A stretch of DNA of 64,000 nt from Halobacterium zhouii. GTDB lineage: Archaea; Halobacteriota; Halobacteria; Halobacteriales; Halobacteriaceae. The position numbers and the translations under genes are program-made. Where the stretch lies: assembly GCF_021249405.1 (NCBI RefSeq), contig NZ_CP089593.1:2356001-2420000 (forward strand), written 5' to 3'. Numbering within the stretch: the first letter of the stretch is position 1; the number at the start of each line of letters is the position of its first letter. Of the stretch, positions 25,463-34,217 are shown piece after piece. The notes beneath the pieces are model-generated. The model was not told where the DNA came from. It ran no database searches and saw only the letters and a list, made by a program, of their open reading frames with translations.

Positions 25463-26041
25463 TCAGTAGTCGGCGGTGACGGTGCCGTCGTCGTCGAGTT
25501 CGATGACGAGGTCGCTGGCGTCCTCGAAGCCCGTGATGGTGTCGTCGTCGTGGACCTCACGGGAGACGTGGACGAGCGCGACGGCGTCGTGTTCCTCGAG
25601 GAGGTCGCCGAGGCGGACGAGTGCGTCGAGCGCGCGCTCTTCGTCGGCGTAGTACGCGAGTTCGGTCAGCGAGTCGAAACTCACGCGGCGTTTCCCGGGG
25701 TTGTCGCCGAGAAACCGCTCGACGGACGTGAGGATGCCGTCGACGTCGTCTGGTGCGGAGACGTAGTGGATGTGGGCCGCGCCGCGCCGGGAGTAGCCGC
25801 GCTCGACGCTGAGCGTGTCGAGGATGTCGGCCTTCTCCTCGTCCACGCCGTAGTGTTCGAGTTTCTGGGTCACCTCGCGGGCTGTGGTTCGCGTGGAGAC
25901 GACCAGGAAGTGGTCGGTGTCGGTCTTCAGGAAGTCGGTGTCGATGCGGTCCGTCTCGCCGGTGCTCGGGTGGAGGAGCAACACGACGGTGCCGCCGGGG
26001 ACCGTATCGGGTGCGCCGTCGATGGCGAGGTCGTAGTCCAT
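25463..26041 (-). CDS. RecA/KaiC-like fold protein without Walker A
   Basis: A 192-residue protein starting MDYDLAIDGAPDTVPGGTVVLLLHPSTGETDRIDTDF. The layout (P-loop-position strand, then VVSTRTTAREVTQKL; RRVSFDSLTELAYY; HDAVALVHVSREV) recalls haloarchaeal RecA/KaiC-derived proteins. The P-loop position reads 'LLHPSTGETDR', lacking GxxxxGK[S/T], so ATP hydrolysis is unlikely. Function unknown; a sensory or regulatory role is a guess. Confidence 0.6.
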   Translation of the reverse strand: MDYDLAIDGAPDTVPGGTVVLLLHPSTGETDRIDTDFLKTDTDHFLVVSTRTTAREVTQKLEHYGVDEEKADILDTLSVERGYSRRGAAHIHYVSAPDDVDGILTSVERFLGDNPGKRRVSFDSLTELAYYADEERALDALVRLGDLLEEHDAVALVHVSREVHDDDTITGFEDASDLVIELDDDGTVTADY

Positions 26042-26114
26042 ACGGCGGATACTCGCTCGCGTCGTCTTAATCTTGCGGGGTACGGTGTCTCGCAGTACAG
26101 GGTGTTCTCTCCGG

Positions 26115-26552
26115 TCAGAAGACGCTGTCCGCGGTCGCGGCGCCGACGACGCTGAAGATAGCGCCGACGGCGGTCGCTTTCACGGTGAGGAGTGCGAGCG
26201 TCCGTGCGTCGGTTGCGACGCCGATGTTCTCCGCGAACGTCAGCGGCGCGTTGAACGCGAGCGCGAGCAGGAGGACGGAGCCGAACGCCACGCTCATCAG
26301 CGAGACGAACCGCACGGGGATTCCCACGACGTCGACCTCTCGGTCGGGGTCACGGTCGTCGTCGGCCTTGTACAGCGCGCCGTAGCCGATGCCGAAGATA
26401 ATGACGAGCGTGAGGAGGACGTGGTACCACGCCATCTCGTTGGCGAGCACCCACACCTCCTCGGTGACGACGAACGGGCCCGCGAGCAGGAACCCGCCGA
26501 CGAGCTGCTGGGCGGTGTCCGCGAGCGCGTAGCGCTTCTTCCGACCGACCAT
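26115..26552 (-). CDS. DUF2391-like integral membrane protein
   Basis: A 145-residue protein with four hydrophobic segments (about residues 14-34, 41-60, 82-103 and 122-143). The opening TAQQLVGGFLLAGPFVVTEEVW resembles the DUF2391/TIGR02587 integral-membrane family. A short charged loop (KADDDRDPDREVD) separates helices 2 and 3. Role unknown. It is divergent from the methyltransferase, with two 25-bp direct repeats in the shared upstream region. Confidence 0.65.
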   Translation of the reverse strand: MVGRKKRYALADTAQQLVGGFLLAGPFVVTEEVWVLANEMAWYHVLLTLVIIFGIGYGALYKADDDRDPDREVDVVGIPVRFVSLMSVAFGSVLLLALAFNAPLTFAENIGVATDARTLALLTVKATAVGAIFSVVGAATADSVF

Positions 26553-26594
26553 ACCCGCAGATTGTGGGGGGACGGGAAAACGTCACCGGGTAGT

Positions 26595-26665
26595 GGAGTG
26601 TTCGGATCGTCTCGCGGTGGGGTTGTATTGTCCTGCGGTTGGAGTACTCGGATCGCCTCGCGGTG
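26595..26665. repeat. Two 25-bp direct repeats in a divergent promoter region
   Basis: Copies at 26595-26619 and 26641-26665 (GGAGT..TCGGATCG.CTCGCGGTG) differ at three positions and are 46 bp apart start to start. They lie between the divergent membrane gene and the methyltransferase, so could be paired operator sites. Confidence 0.55.
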
Positions 26666-26741
26666 CGGTCTTGCAACCGCCGTTTCGACGCGGCGTTCTG
26701 CGTTCGGTGGGGTTTTGCCCGCCGCGAGCGTGGGTGCCGCC

Positions 26742-27419
26742 ATGAGCGTACGCGAGGAGTTCGACGAGTGGGCGTCGGACGGGCGCGACAAGGGGATGGA
26801 GGACCGCCACTGGCACACCGCGAAGCACGTGCTCGCGCGGATGCCAGTGGAGGACGACGACTACGTGCTCGACCTCGGAACGGGGAGTGGGTACGCGCTC
26901 CGCGCGCTGCGGGAGCGCGGCGTCGCCCGGGGCTACGGCCTCGATGGCTCCCCGGAGATGGCGAACAACGCTCGCTCGTACACGGACGACCCGGACGTCG
27001 GGTTCGTCGTCGGGGACTTCGGGAGTCTTCCGTTCGCCGACGACAGCGTCGACCACGTCTTCACGATGGAGGCGTTCTACTACGCGGCCAACCCCCGCGA
27101 GACGCTCGAGGAGGTGTGCCGGATCCTGAAGCCCGGCGGGACGTTCTACTGCGCGGTGAACTACTACGAGGAGAACGTCCACAGCCACCAGTGGCAGGAG
27201 CAGATCGACGTGGAGATGACGCGCTGGAGTCGCGCGGAGTACCGCGAGGCGTTCCGCGACGCCGGCCTGTACGTCGCCGAGCAGGACAACGTCGCCGACG
27301 ACGAGACGCCGATTCCGCCCGCCAGCGAGTTCCCCCACGAGGGCTTCGACACCCGGGAGGAGATGGTCGAACGCTACCGGACGTTCGGAACGCTGCTGAC
27401 GGTGGGCGTGGCGCCCTGA
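26742..27419 (+). CDS. Class I SAM-dependent methyltransferase
   Basis: A 225-residue methyltransferase. Motif I is VLDLGTGSGYALRAL (about residues 39-53), with GLDGSPEM as the acidic-loop motif, VVGDFGSLPFADDSVDHVFT as motifs II/III, and ILKPGGTFYCAVNYYEE following. The core is of the UbiE/Methyltransf_11 type. The ATG at 26742 begins MSVREEFDEWASDGRDKGME; the frame upstream is non-coding. The substrate cannot be read from sequence. Confidence 0.88.
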   Translation: MSVREEFDEWASDGRDKGMEDRHWHTAKHVLARMPVEDDDYVLDLGTGSGYALRALRERGVARGYGLDGSPEMANNARSYTDDPDVGFVVGDFGSLPFADDSVDHVFTMEAFYYAANPRETLEEVCRILKPGGTFYCAVNYYEENVHSHQWQEQIDVEMTRWSRAEYREAFRDAGLYVAEQDNVADDETPIPPASEFPHEGFDTREEMVERYRTFGTLLTVGVAP

Positions 27420-27441
27420 GAGCGACGGCAGGCCCGACTAC

Positions 27442-28461
27442 TCAGAGCAGCGTCGCGTCCTCGGGGTCGAACCCGACGACGCCCTCGCCGGTCGGCGGTT
27501 TCTCGCGGGTCTTCACGAGAACGTCCCGGCCGTTCCAGTCGCAGTGCACGCGGTAGGCGTCGCCGAGGAACTCCACGCTCTCGACGCGAACCGGGATGGT
27601 GTTCACTCCGGAGTCGAAGTGGAGGGATTCTGGCCTGATACAGAGCGTGTCGACCCCGTCGACGCCCCCCTCGACCTCGAACGTCGAATCCCCGACACGA
27701 ACCGCCGACCCCTCCATTTCGACTGGAGACGCGCCGTAGAAGACGTTGTTGTCGCCGACGAACGACGCCACGAACGTGGACGCCGGGTCGCGGTACACCG
27801 CCTCAGGCGTGCCAACCTGCTCGACGCGTCCGTCGTTCATCACGGCGACGCGGTCGGAGATGGAAAGCGCCTCTTCCTGGTCGTGCGTGACGTAGACCGT
27901 CGTGATGTCGAGTTCGGACTGTATCTCCTTGACCTGCACGCGCAGGCGCTCCCGGAGTCGAGCGTCGAGCGCACTCATCGGTTCGTCGAGCAGGAGTACG
28001 CTCGGCTCGGGGGCGAGCGCGCGAGCGAGCGCCACGCGCTGTTGTTGCCCGCCGGAGAGTTCTTCGGGCGACCGGTCCCCGAACCCTGAGAGGTCCACCA
28101 GATCGAGTAACTCCTCGACGCGCTCCTCGCGGCTCTGCCCCGCCGGGGGGTCCGTGAAGCGCAGGCCGTAGCCGACGTTCTCCGCGACGGTCATGTGGGG
28201 GAACAGCGCGTAACTCTGGAACACGATGCCGACGTCGCGTTCCTCCGGCGGGACGCCCGCCACCGATTCGTCACCGAAGCGCACCTCGCCCTCGTCCACG
28301 CCCTCGAAGCCCGCGATGAGTCTGAGCGTCGTCGTCTTCCCGCAGCCAGAGGGGCCGACGAGCGTGAAAAACTCGCCGTCGTCGACCGAGAGCGTCACGT
28401 CGTCCACGGCGGTCGTCGCGCCGAACCGCCGCGTGACGCCGTCCAGTTCGAGGCCAGTCAT
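27442..28461 (-). CDS. thiQ: Thiamine-type ABC transporter ATP-binding protein
   Basis: A 339-residue importer ATPase. Walker A is GPSGCGKTTTLRLI, the Q-loop VFQSYALFPHMTVAENVGYG, the signature LSGGQQQRVALARAL, and Walker B LLLDEPMSALD. The H-loop VTHDQEEALSISDRV and a C-terminal TOBE-like domain of about 100 residues follow. ATG at 28461 starts MTGLELDGVTRRFG. It closes a binding-protein/permease/ATPase operon whose binding protein is thiamine-type. It is larger than bacterial ThiQ because of the TOBE region, so potA-like naming would also be possible. Confidence 0.82.
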   Translation of the reverse strand: MTGLELDGVTRRFGATTAVDDVTLSVDDGEFFTLVGPSGCGKTTTLRLIAGFEGVDEGEVRFGDESVAGVPPEERDVGIVFQSYALFPHMTVAENVGYGLRFTDPPAGQSREERVEELLDLVDLSGFGDRSPEELSGGQQQRVALARALAPEPSVLLLDEPMSALDARLRERLRVQVKEIQSELDITTVYVTHDQEEALSISDRVAVMNDGRVEQVGTPEAVYRDPASTFVASFVGDNNVFYGASPVEMEGSAVRVGDSTFEVEGGVDGVDTLCIRPESLHFDSGVNTIPVRVESVEFLGDAYRVHCDWNGRDVLVKTREKPPTGEGVVGFDPEDATLL

Positions 28462-28495
28462 GGCTGGACTCCTCGCTCGGGCGTCCGGCGACAAG

Positions 28496-30379
28496 TCATG
28501 GTCGATACCGACCCCCGACGCGGTCGATGACCACGAAACTGGCAGCGGTGACAACGAGCAAGACGGTGCCCATCGCGGCCGCCGGGCCGACGCTCGGGCC
28601 GGCGGTGCGGTCCACGAGATACCGCTCCAGGGCGACTGGCATCGTGTACGTGCCTTCGCCCGCGAGCAGTACGGTCGCGTCGAACTCGCCGACGCTGATG
28701 GCGAACGCGAACGCCGCGCCCGCGAGCACGCCCGGCCAGACGAGCGGGATTTCGACGTCCCAGAGCGCTCGCGCGCGACTCGCGCCGAGCGCCCGCGCGG
28801 ACTCCACGAGCTGGTGGTCTACGGACCCGAGCATCGGCGCGACGGACCGCACCACGAACGGGTAGCCAGCGACGGCGTGCGCGGCGACGACCGCTGCCGG
28901 GCCGACGACGCGAACGCGCGTGCCGAACAGCTCCACGCCGAACACGAGCGACTGCAGGATGCCGAACCCGACGACGATGCCGGAGACGGCGATGGGCGCC
29001 ATCAGCACCGCGTCGACGACCTTCCGGCCGCGCCCGCTCCGGGTCGTGAACGCCGCGATGACGACGCCCATCGGGAGCGCGAGTGCGAGCGCGCCGACGC
29101 CGAACAGCAGCGAGTTCCACACCGCGGTGCTGGGCCGGGTTCGCCCGGACTGGCGTTCGAGCAGGAACGACCACCACCGCAGCGTCGGGTCGCTCACGCC
29201 GCCGACGCTCGCGAACACCATACTGGCGAGCGGCGCGAGGAAGACGAACGCGACGACGACGCCGTAGACGGCGATTCCCGCCCGAGTCAGCCACTCGCGC
29301 ACGGTGTCGGCGTCCAGCAGCCGGTTTCGGGGGAGCGGGTTCCCAGTGCCGCTCTCCGCGCGCCGGGCCTCGTAGCGCAGGTAGATGTACGTGAGCGCAA
29401 GCGAGAGCACCGTCTCGAGCGCGGCGAGCGCGGCGGCGGTGTCGTAGTTGAGGTCTCCGACGAGCGAGTACAGCCACACCTCCACGGTCGCGAGTCGCAG
29501 GCCGCCGAGGCCGAGTACGATGGGGAACGTCATGAACGTGAAGACGAACGTCAGCAGCGCGCTCGCGGCGAGCGCCGGATACAACTGGGGGGCGACGACG
29601 TGCCGGAACGCGTGAAACGGCGATGCGCCCAGGGAGCGCGCCGTCTCGACCGTACTGGCGTTGACGTTCTCCCAGGCGGTCCCGACCATCCGCGTGACCA
29701 GCGGCGCGTTGTAGAACGCGTGCGCGAGCACCACGATTTCGAGCGTGTACAGCGGCGTCACGCGCGACAGGCCGAACGCAGTGAGAACGGCGTTGACCGT
29801 CCCGAACTGCCCGAACGTCGCGACGAATCCGACGACGACCATGATGGAGGGGAGGACGAACGGGAGGATGGTCAGCGAGCGCAGCGTCCGCCGCCCCGGG
29901 AACTCGAAGCGCGCGAGCACGTACGCGCCGGGAAGGCCGAGTGCGACGCTCGCGAGCGTCGAGAGCAGCGCCTGCCACGCCGTGAATCCGAACAGTCCGA
30001 GGCGGACCCGGGGCGCGGTCACCCAGACGTCGGGCAGCAGGCCAGCCCACGCGGCGTGCACGCGGACGCTCGCTAGCCACGCGAGCACGTCGCCCGGCAC
30101 CTCGAGGGGGTGCGTGAAGACGCCGTGGGCCGCGCCGAGGTAGAACTCCGAGGTCAGAATCCGCCACACGGGATCTCCGTAGCCGGCGAGCGCCTCGGAG
30201 AACACCGTCAGCACGGGGTAGTAGAAGACGACCGCCAGCACCGCGGCTGTGACGGCGCCTGCGACCGGAAGCGCGAGGCGGTCCGTGTCCCGCGTCAGTC
30301 GGTCCCGGGCGCGGTGGGTCAGCCACCCGACGTGACGGATCAGTTGGCGGCGATCTCGCGTGCCCACGTCTCCACCCAT
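28496..30379 (-). CDS. thiP: Thiamine-type ABC transporter permease, two fused permease domains
   Basis: About 627 residues with two copies of the binding-protein-dependent permease domain. EAA loops lie in ETARSLGASPFHAFRHVVAP and ESARALGASRARALWDVEIP. About twelve transmembrane segments are visible, as in ThiP/FbpB-type permeases. The ATG at 30377-30379 overlaps the end of the binding-protein gene by 40 bp; a GTG at 30367 is the alternative. Further upstream the frame lies inside the binding-protein gene and is not real. It ends 34 bp before the ATPase gene. Confidence 0.85.
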   Translation of the reverse strand: MGGDVGTRDRRQLIRHVGWLTHRARDRLTRDTDRLALPVAGAVTAAVLAVVFYYPVLTVFSEALAGYGDPVWRILTSEFYLGAAHGVFTHPLEVPGDVLAWLASVRVHAAWAGLLPDVWVTAPRVRLGLFGFTAWQALLSTLASVALGLPGAYVLARFEFPGRRTLRSLTILPFVLPSIMVVVGFVATFGQFGTVNAVLTAFGLSRVTPLYTLEIVVLAHAFYNAPLVTRMVGTAWENVNASTVETARSLGASPFHAFRHVVAPQLYPALAASALLTFVFTFMTFPIVLGLGGLRLATVEVWLYSLVGDLNYDTAAALAALETVLSLALTYIYLRYEARRAESGTGNPLPRNRLLDADTVREWLTRAGIAVYGVVVAFVFLAPLASMVFASVGGVSDPTLRWWSFLLERQSGRTRPSTAVWNSLLFGVGALALALPMGVVIAAFTTRSGRGRKVVDAVLMAPIAVSGIVVGFGILQSLVFGVELFGTRVRVVGPAAVVAAHAVAGYPFVVRSVAPMLGSVDHQLVESARALGASRARALWDVEIPLVWPGVLAGAAFAFAISVGEFDATVLLAGEGTYTMPVALERYLVDRTAGPSVGPAAAMGTVLLVVTAASFVVIDRVGGRYRP

Positions 30380-31395
30380 CCTTCGACGTTGCCTGCGAGT
30401 TCCTCGTACGTAAACGTCACCGGCTCCGGCGGCTCGTAGGCGTACTCGGCGTACCCCTCGGGAAGGTCGGCCCAGTCGGTCGACGGGAACTGGACGTTCC
30501 TCTGTGCGATCTTCGGCTGGGCCTGCTTGGAGAGCATGAAGTCGACGAACTCGCCGGCGGTCTCCGACCGGTCGGCGCCGGCGAACCGGGCGACTGTCTC
30601 GGGGTTGGCGTACCCCTGGTCGTTCAGGAAGCCGACCTGGTGGTGGGGGAGTTCGTCCTCGCTGTGGTAGTACACCTGGTCCGTGGAGTACGACACCACG
30701 ATGGGGCGTTCGCCCGCGAGGAACGCGTCGTAGGCGGGCTGCCAGTCCGAGAGCACGCGCACGTCGTTCTCGAGGAGTTTCCGCCAGTAGTCGAGGTAGC
30801 CGTCCTCGCCGAACTGCTTGATGGTCCACAGCAGGAACGCCCGTCCGGGGTCACTCGACTGGGCGTTTTCGGCGAGCAGCGCGCCCTCGTAGGCCGGTTG
30901 GGTGAGCGCGTCGAACGTCTTCGGGTTCTCCACGTCGGTGCTGTCGTAGACCAGGGAGATGTACCCCGTGTCGTAGGGGAGCGCCCGGTTCTCCGGGTCG
31001 ACCCGGAGGCTGTCCTTGATGTGGCTGTCGTGCTGGAGGTCGTCGGCGATGCCGTCGAACAGCGTGGCGTCGGGCAACTCCTGGTCGACGCGAACGAGTT
31101 CGCTGGTGTTCAGGCCGACGTAGAGGTCGGCGTCGATGCCGACACCCTCCCGTTTCCGCTGGATGAACTCGTTGATGCCGTTGCTGGGTGCGGTGAACTC
31201 CACGTCGACGTCGTGGTTTTTCTCCCACTCGGTCTTCAGCCACCGTCCGGCGGTGCGCTCGTCGCCGAAGAACGAATCGTACGTGGCAATCTGGAGTGGG
31301 CCACCAGAACCGCCGCCACCGATCTGGAGACAGCCGGCGGTCGTGAGTCCGAGCGCGCCCGCACCGGCGGCCTTCAGGTACTCGCGGCGTCTCAT
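30340..31395 (-). CDS. thiB: Thiamine ABC transporter substrate-binding lipoprotein
   Basis: A 351-residue periplasmic-type binding protein. It has a Tat-style start (MRRREYLKAAGAGALGLTTAG) with a lipobox ending at Cys22 (TTAGC), then a Gly-rich linker and the family 2 fold: LQIATYDSF, ALPYDTGYISLVYDS, SDPGRAFLLWTIKQFG. The aromatic ligand segment is VVSYSTDQVYYHSEDE, matching the YST..YY site of TbpA/ThiB, which binds thiamine and its phosphates. First gene of the thiBPQ operon. Its promoter carries a perfect palindrome between TATA box and start. Confidence 0.85.
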   Translation of the reverse strand: MRRREYLKAAGAGALGLTTAGCLQIGGGGSGGPLQIATYDSFFGDERTAGRWLKTEWEKNHDVDVEFTAPSNGINEFIQRKREGVGIDADLYVGLNTSELVRVDQELPDATLFDGIADDLQHDSHIKDSLRVDPENRALPYDTGYISLVYDSTDVENPKTFDALTQPAYEGALLAENAQSSDPGRAFLLWTIKQFGEDGYLDYWRKLLENDVRVLSDWQPAYDAFLAGERPIVVSYSTDQVYYHSEDELPHHQVGFLNDQGYANPETVARFAGADRSETAGEFVDFMLSKQAQPKIAQRNVQFPSTDWADLPEGYAEYAYEPPEPVTFTYEELAGNVEGWVETWAREIAAN

Positions 31396-31398
31396 TAC

Positions 31399-31426
31399 CT
31401 GGTTGTTCCAACCAGTGGTAGAAAAG
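31399..31426 (-). promoter_or_regulatory. thi operon promoter with palindromic operator candidate
   Basis: On the minus strand a TATA-like CTTTTCTA (31419-31426) is centred 27 nt upstream of the thiB ATG. Between it and the ATG lies the palindrome CTGGTTG-GAA-CAACCAG (31399-31415), a perfect 7-bp inverted repeat. A repressor bound there would block the start site. It is too short for a TPP riboswitch. Confidence 0.55.
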
Positions 31427-31446
31427 GTCGTCGCTTCCGGAGCCGG

Positions 31447-32223
31447 TCACTCCACGGGGTGTCCGCGCGCCACCCAGTCGGTGAGACTCCCCTCGTAGAA
31501 CGCGACGTCCGGAAAACCCAGCCACGAGAGCACGACGAACGTGTGGCTGATGCGGCGAGCGGTGTTGCAGTACAGCAGGACGTGTTTCTCGCGTGTAACG
31601 CCCTTCGCCTCGAGGATCGACTCGATCTCGTCGCGTGGCTTCAACCGTCGCGTCTCGCCGTCCACGAGCTCGCGCCAGTCGAGGTTCACTGCGCCCGGAA
31701 CGTGGCCCTCCGCGAACTCCTCCGGGTCGCGGGTGTCCACGACCACCGAATCGGGGTCGTCCACCGCCGTCGACACCGCCTCGGCGTCCACGAACTGGGT
31801 GCCACGCCGGTCCCGGAGTTCGTACTCGACGGGCGTCACGTCCGGCGCGTCGGTGGTCGCCTCGTGGCCCTGGATCCAGCCCGAGTAGTCGCCGTCGAGC
31901 AGGTGGAGGTCGTCGTGGCCGAAGTAGAGGGCGGTCACGAGGAACCGCGCCGCGAACACGCCGTGAGTGTCGTCGTACGCCACGAGCGCGTCGTTCGCAG
32001 AGACGCCCGCCTCCCCCAGCAGGTCGGCCCATTCCTCGGGGTCGGGCATCATCCCGCCTTCGCCGTCGCGCTCCCCCGAGCGGAACGACTCGAACGGGAC
32101 GTTCACCGCGCCCGGAACGTGGCCGATGCCGTCGTACTCCCAGGGGTCTCGGACGTCCACGACGCGCACGTCCTCCAGGTTGTCGGCAAGCCAATCCGCA
32201 GACACCACCCAGTCGTCGGTCAT
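31447..32223 (-). CDS. tssA: Thiosulfate/3-mercaptopyruvate sulfurtransferase, double rhodanese
   Basis: A 258-residue protein of two rhodanese domains. The N-terminal one (VVSADWLADNLEDVRVVDVR) lacks a catalytic loop Cys (DDTHGVFA at that position) and is structural. The C-terminal one has the active loop LLYCNTARRISHT with catalytic Cys near residue 220. It transfers sulfane sulfur from thiosulfate or mercaptopyruvate to a thiophilic acceptor. It is divergent from a second double rhodanese at 32444-33313. A TATA-like TCTAAAGG lies about 25 nt upstream. Confidence 0.9.
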   Translation of the reverse strand: MTDDWVVSADWLADNLEDVRVVDVRDPWEYDGIGHVPGAVNVPFESFRSGERDGEGGMMPDPEEWADLLGEAGVSANDALVAYDDTHGVFAARFLVTALYFGHDDLHLLDGDYSGWIQGHEATTDAPDVTPVEYELRDRRGTQFVDAEAVSTAVDDPDSVVVDTRDPEEFAEGHVPGAVNLDWRELVDGETRRLKPRDEIESILEAKGVTREKHVLLYCNTARRISHTFVVLSWLGFPDVAFYEGSLTDWVARGHPVE

Positions 32224-32443
32224 CGTCGTTTCCTACGCGTTCCCCGGCCTTTAGACTCGCGGGCGGTCAGCAGCCCGGCCCCAAATCCGCGATGCAGGCA
32301 AATTCTGCCGCATCTCTGGCGGGTTTTCGGCTGGCTGGCCGCTCCGCGCGTCGAAGTCGGCGACTGTCGCCGGTAGGACTGACGTGCGGGGGAATCTGCC
32401 GCGGTGGCCGACAGTTATGCGTGTGCCGACAGTACGTGGTCGT

Positions 32444-33313
32444 ATGGTAGACGACAGCTACGCCAACGACGTGCTCGTCACCGCCGACTGGGTGGAGGAC
32501 AACCTGGAGGCGTTCCAGAGCGACGACCCCGAGTACCGACTCGTGGAGGTCGACGTCGACACGGAGGCCTACGACGACTCCCACGCGCCGGGCGCCATCG
32601 GCTTCAACTGGGAGACCCAGCTCCAGGACCAGACCCAGCGCGACGTCCTCGAGAAGCAGGACTTCGCGGACCTCCTGGGGAGCCACGGCATCACCGAGGA
32701 CTCGACCGTGGTGCTGTACGGCGACAACTCGAACTGGTTTGCGGCGTACGCGTACTGGCAGTTCACGTACTACGGCCACGACGACGTCCGCATCCTCGAC
32801 GGTGGACGGGACTACTGGCTGGCCAACGACTACCCGACCACCGACGAGGTGCCGGAGCACTCCGAGCGCGAGTACGAACCCCGGGGCCCCTTCGAGGGCG
32901 TTCGCGCGTACCGCGACGACGTCGAGAAGGCCATCGACCGCGACATCCCGCTCGTGGACGTGCGCTCGCCCGAGGAGTTCCGCGGCGAGATCCTCGCGCC
33001 GCCTGGACTCCAGGAGACCGCCCAGCGCGGCGGCCACATCCCGGGCGCGAAGAACGTCTCGTGGGCGGCCACGGTGAACGACGACGGGACGTTCAAGACT
33101 CGCGACGAACTTGCGGACCTCTACGAGTCCGAGGGCGTCACGGACGACCAGGAGGTCGTCGCGTACTGCCGCATCGGGGAACGCTCCAGCATCGCGTGGT
33201 TCGCGCTGTCGGAACTGCTGGGCTACGACAACGTCGTGAACTACGACGGGTCGTGGACCGAGTGGGGGAATCTGGTGGATGCGCCGATAGAGAAAGGCGA
33301 GGCCGACAACTGA
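32444..33313 (+). CDS. tssB: Thiosulfate sulfurtransferase, double rhodanese
   Basis: A 289-residue double rhodanese starting MVDDSYANDVLVTADWVEDN. The N-terminal domain is inactive (GDNSNWFAAY where the Cys loop would be). The C-terminal domain carries VAYCRIGERSSIAW, a CRxGxRSS-type active loop typical of thiosulfate sulfurtransferases, and ends with the YDGSWTEWGN signature. A TATA-like AGTTATGC about 27 nt upstream supports ATG 32444. With tssA it forms a divergent pair, probably for sulfur transfer or cyanide detoxification. Confidence 0.92.
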   Translation: MVDDSYANDVLVTADWVEDNLEAFQSDDPEYRLVEVDVDTEAYDDSHAPGAIGFNWETQLQDQTQRDVLEKQDFADLLGSHGITEDSTVVLYGDNSNWFAAYAYWQFTYYGHDDVRILDGGRDYWLANDYPTTDEVPEHSEREYEPRGPFEGVRAYRDDVEKAIDRDIPLVDVRSPEEFRGEILAPPGLQETAQRGGHIPGAKNVSWAATVNDDGTFKTRDELADLYESEGVTDDQEVVAYCRIGERSSIAWFALSELLGYDNVVNYDGSWTEWGNLVDAPIEKGEADN

Positions 33314-33376
33314 ACGGAGTCGAGGAATCGTCTTCGAGAACGCTGCCGCCTTTTCCGACGTATCGACACCTTGTCG

Positions 33377-33425
33377 TATTATGGTAACCGATATTCAGTA
33401 AAATGTATGTATCATGGTAACGAAT
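33377..33425 (+). repeat. Paired 16-bp direct repeats around an AT-rich core
   Basis: TATTATGGTAACCGAT (33377-33392) and TATCATGGTAACGAAT (33410-33425) are spaced 33 bp, about three helical turns. The AT-rich sequence between them contains TATTCAGTAAAATGTATGT. They lie about 165 bp upstream of the rubrerythrin gene. The rest of 33314-33587 shows nothing recognisable. Confidence 0.5.
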
Positions 33426-33587
33426 GTCACTAATGGGCGAACGTCGCCCCTGTGTGCTGTCCAGGGTGCCGAGCCCCCGGCACCCTCTCCCCATTCCTGG
33501 CACTGAACGTCCACCAGGTACCGCCACGCGACGCCGGCCATCTCCCCGACGCCAGCATACAAACCCGTGGCGAGCGTACGCACCACC

Positions 33588-34217
33588 ATGACCCCCAGTG
33601 AGTTCCTCGAGGCCGTCCGAACCGACAACGAAACCGCGCTCTCTCGCCTCGGCTCCTCGAAAGCACTGTACGCCGACACCGGCGGCGAACTCGACGCCGA
33701 ACACGTCCTGCGAGCCGCCGCCGACGCCGAACTCGTCGCCATGGAGACCTTCGAGGCGTGGGCCCAGGAGGAACCAAACGAGGACGCCCGCGAGACGTTC
33801 GACACCACCGCCGACGAAGAACGCGCCCACACACAGGCCATCACCGCCGAACTCGACGACTACGACCCCGACGAAACCCCATCCGCGATGCACGCCCACC
33901 TCCGCGAACTCGAGACCACCGTCGAACGCGCCGGCGGCCTCCTCGGCCGCACGCTCGCCGCCGAACAGTCCAAACAACAACTCGTCGGCTTCTTCGTCGG
34001 CCAGGCCGACCCCCAGACCGCGGACGTCTTCCGCGACCTCAAAGCCGACGTCGACGACCAGCGAGACCGCACTCTCGACCTCCTCGACGCGCTCTGTGAC
34101 ACCGACGACGCCTGGAACCGCGCGAAAACCGCCGCCGACGACACCATCCAGGCCGCCTACGACGACTACGTCGAACAACTCCAAGCGCAGGGCGTCGACC
34201 CCAAACCGGTCTGCTAA
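33588..34217 (+). CDS. Rubrerythrin-like ferritin-fold protein
   Basis: A 209-residue all-alpha protein with Glu-rich helices of the ferritin/rubrerythrin type: ELVAMETFEAWAQEEP, TTADEERAHTQAITAEL (ExxH-type pair) and TLAAEQSKQQLVGFFVG. The C-terminal rubredoxin domain of classical rubrerythrin is absent. A role in peroxide protection or iron handling is inferred from the fold. ATG 33588 is preferred over GTG 33567. The gene uses Cs at third positions very strongly (GACGAC, GCCGCC). A structured repeat begins directly after its stop codon. Confidence 0.72.
   Translation: MTPSEFLEAVRTDNETALSRLGSSKALYADTGGELDAEHVLRAAADAELVAMETFEAWAQEEPNEDARETFDTTADEERAHTQAITAELDDYDPDETPSAMHAHLRELETTVERAGGLLGRTLAAEQSKQQLVGFFVGQADPQTADVFRDLKADVDDQRDRTLDLLDALCDTDDAWNRAKTAADDTIQAAYDDYVEQLQAQGVDPKPVC

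Noticed and set aside
31396..31446. TPP riboswitch upstream of thiB
   Set aside because: Only 51 bp separate thiB from the next gene and the transcript appears leaderless. The THI-box conserved segments are absent.
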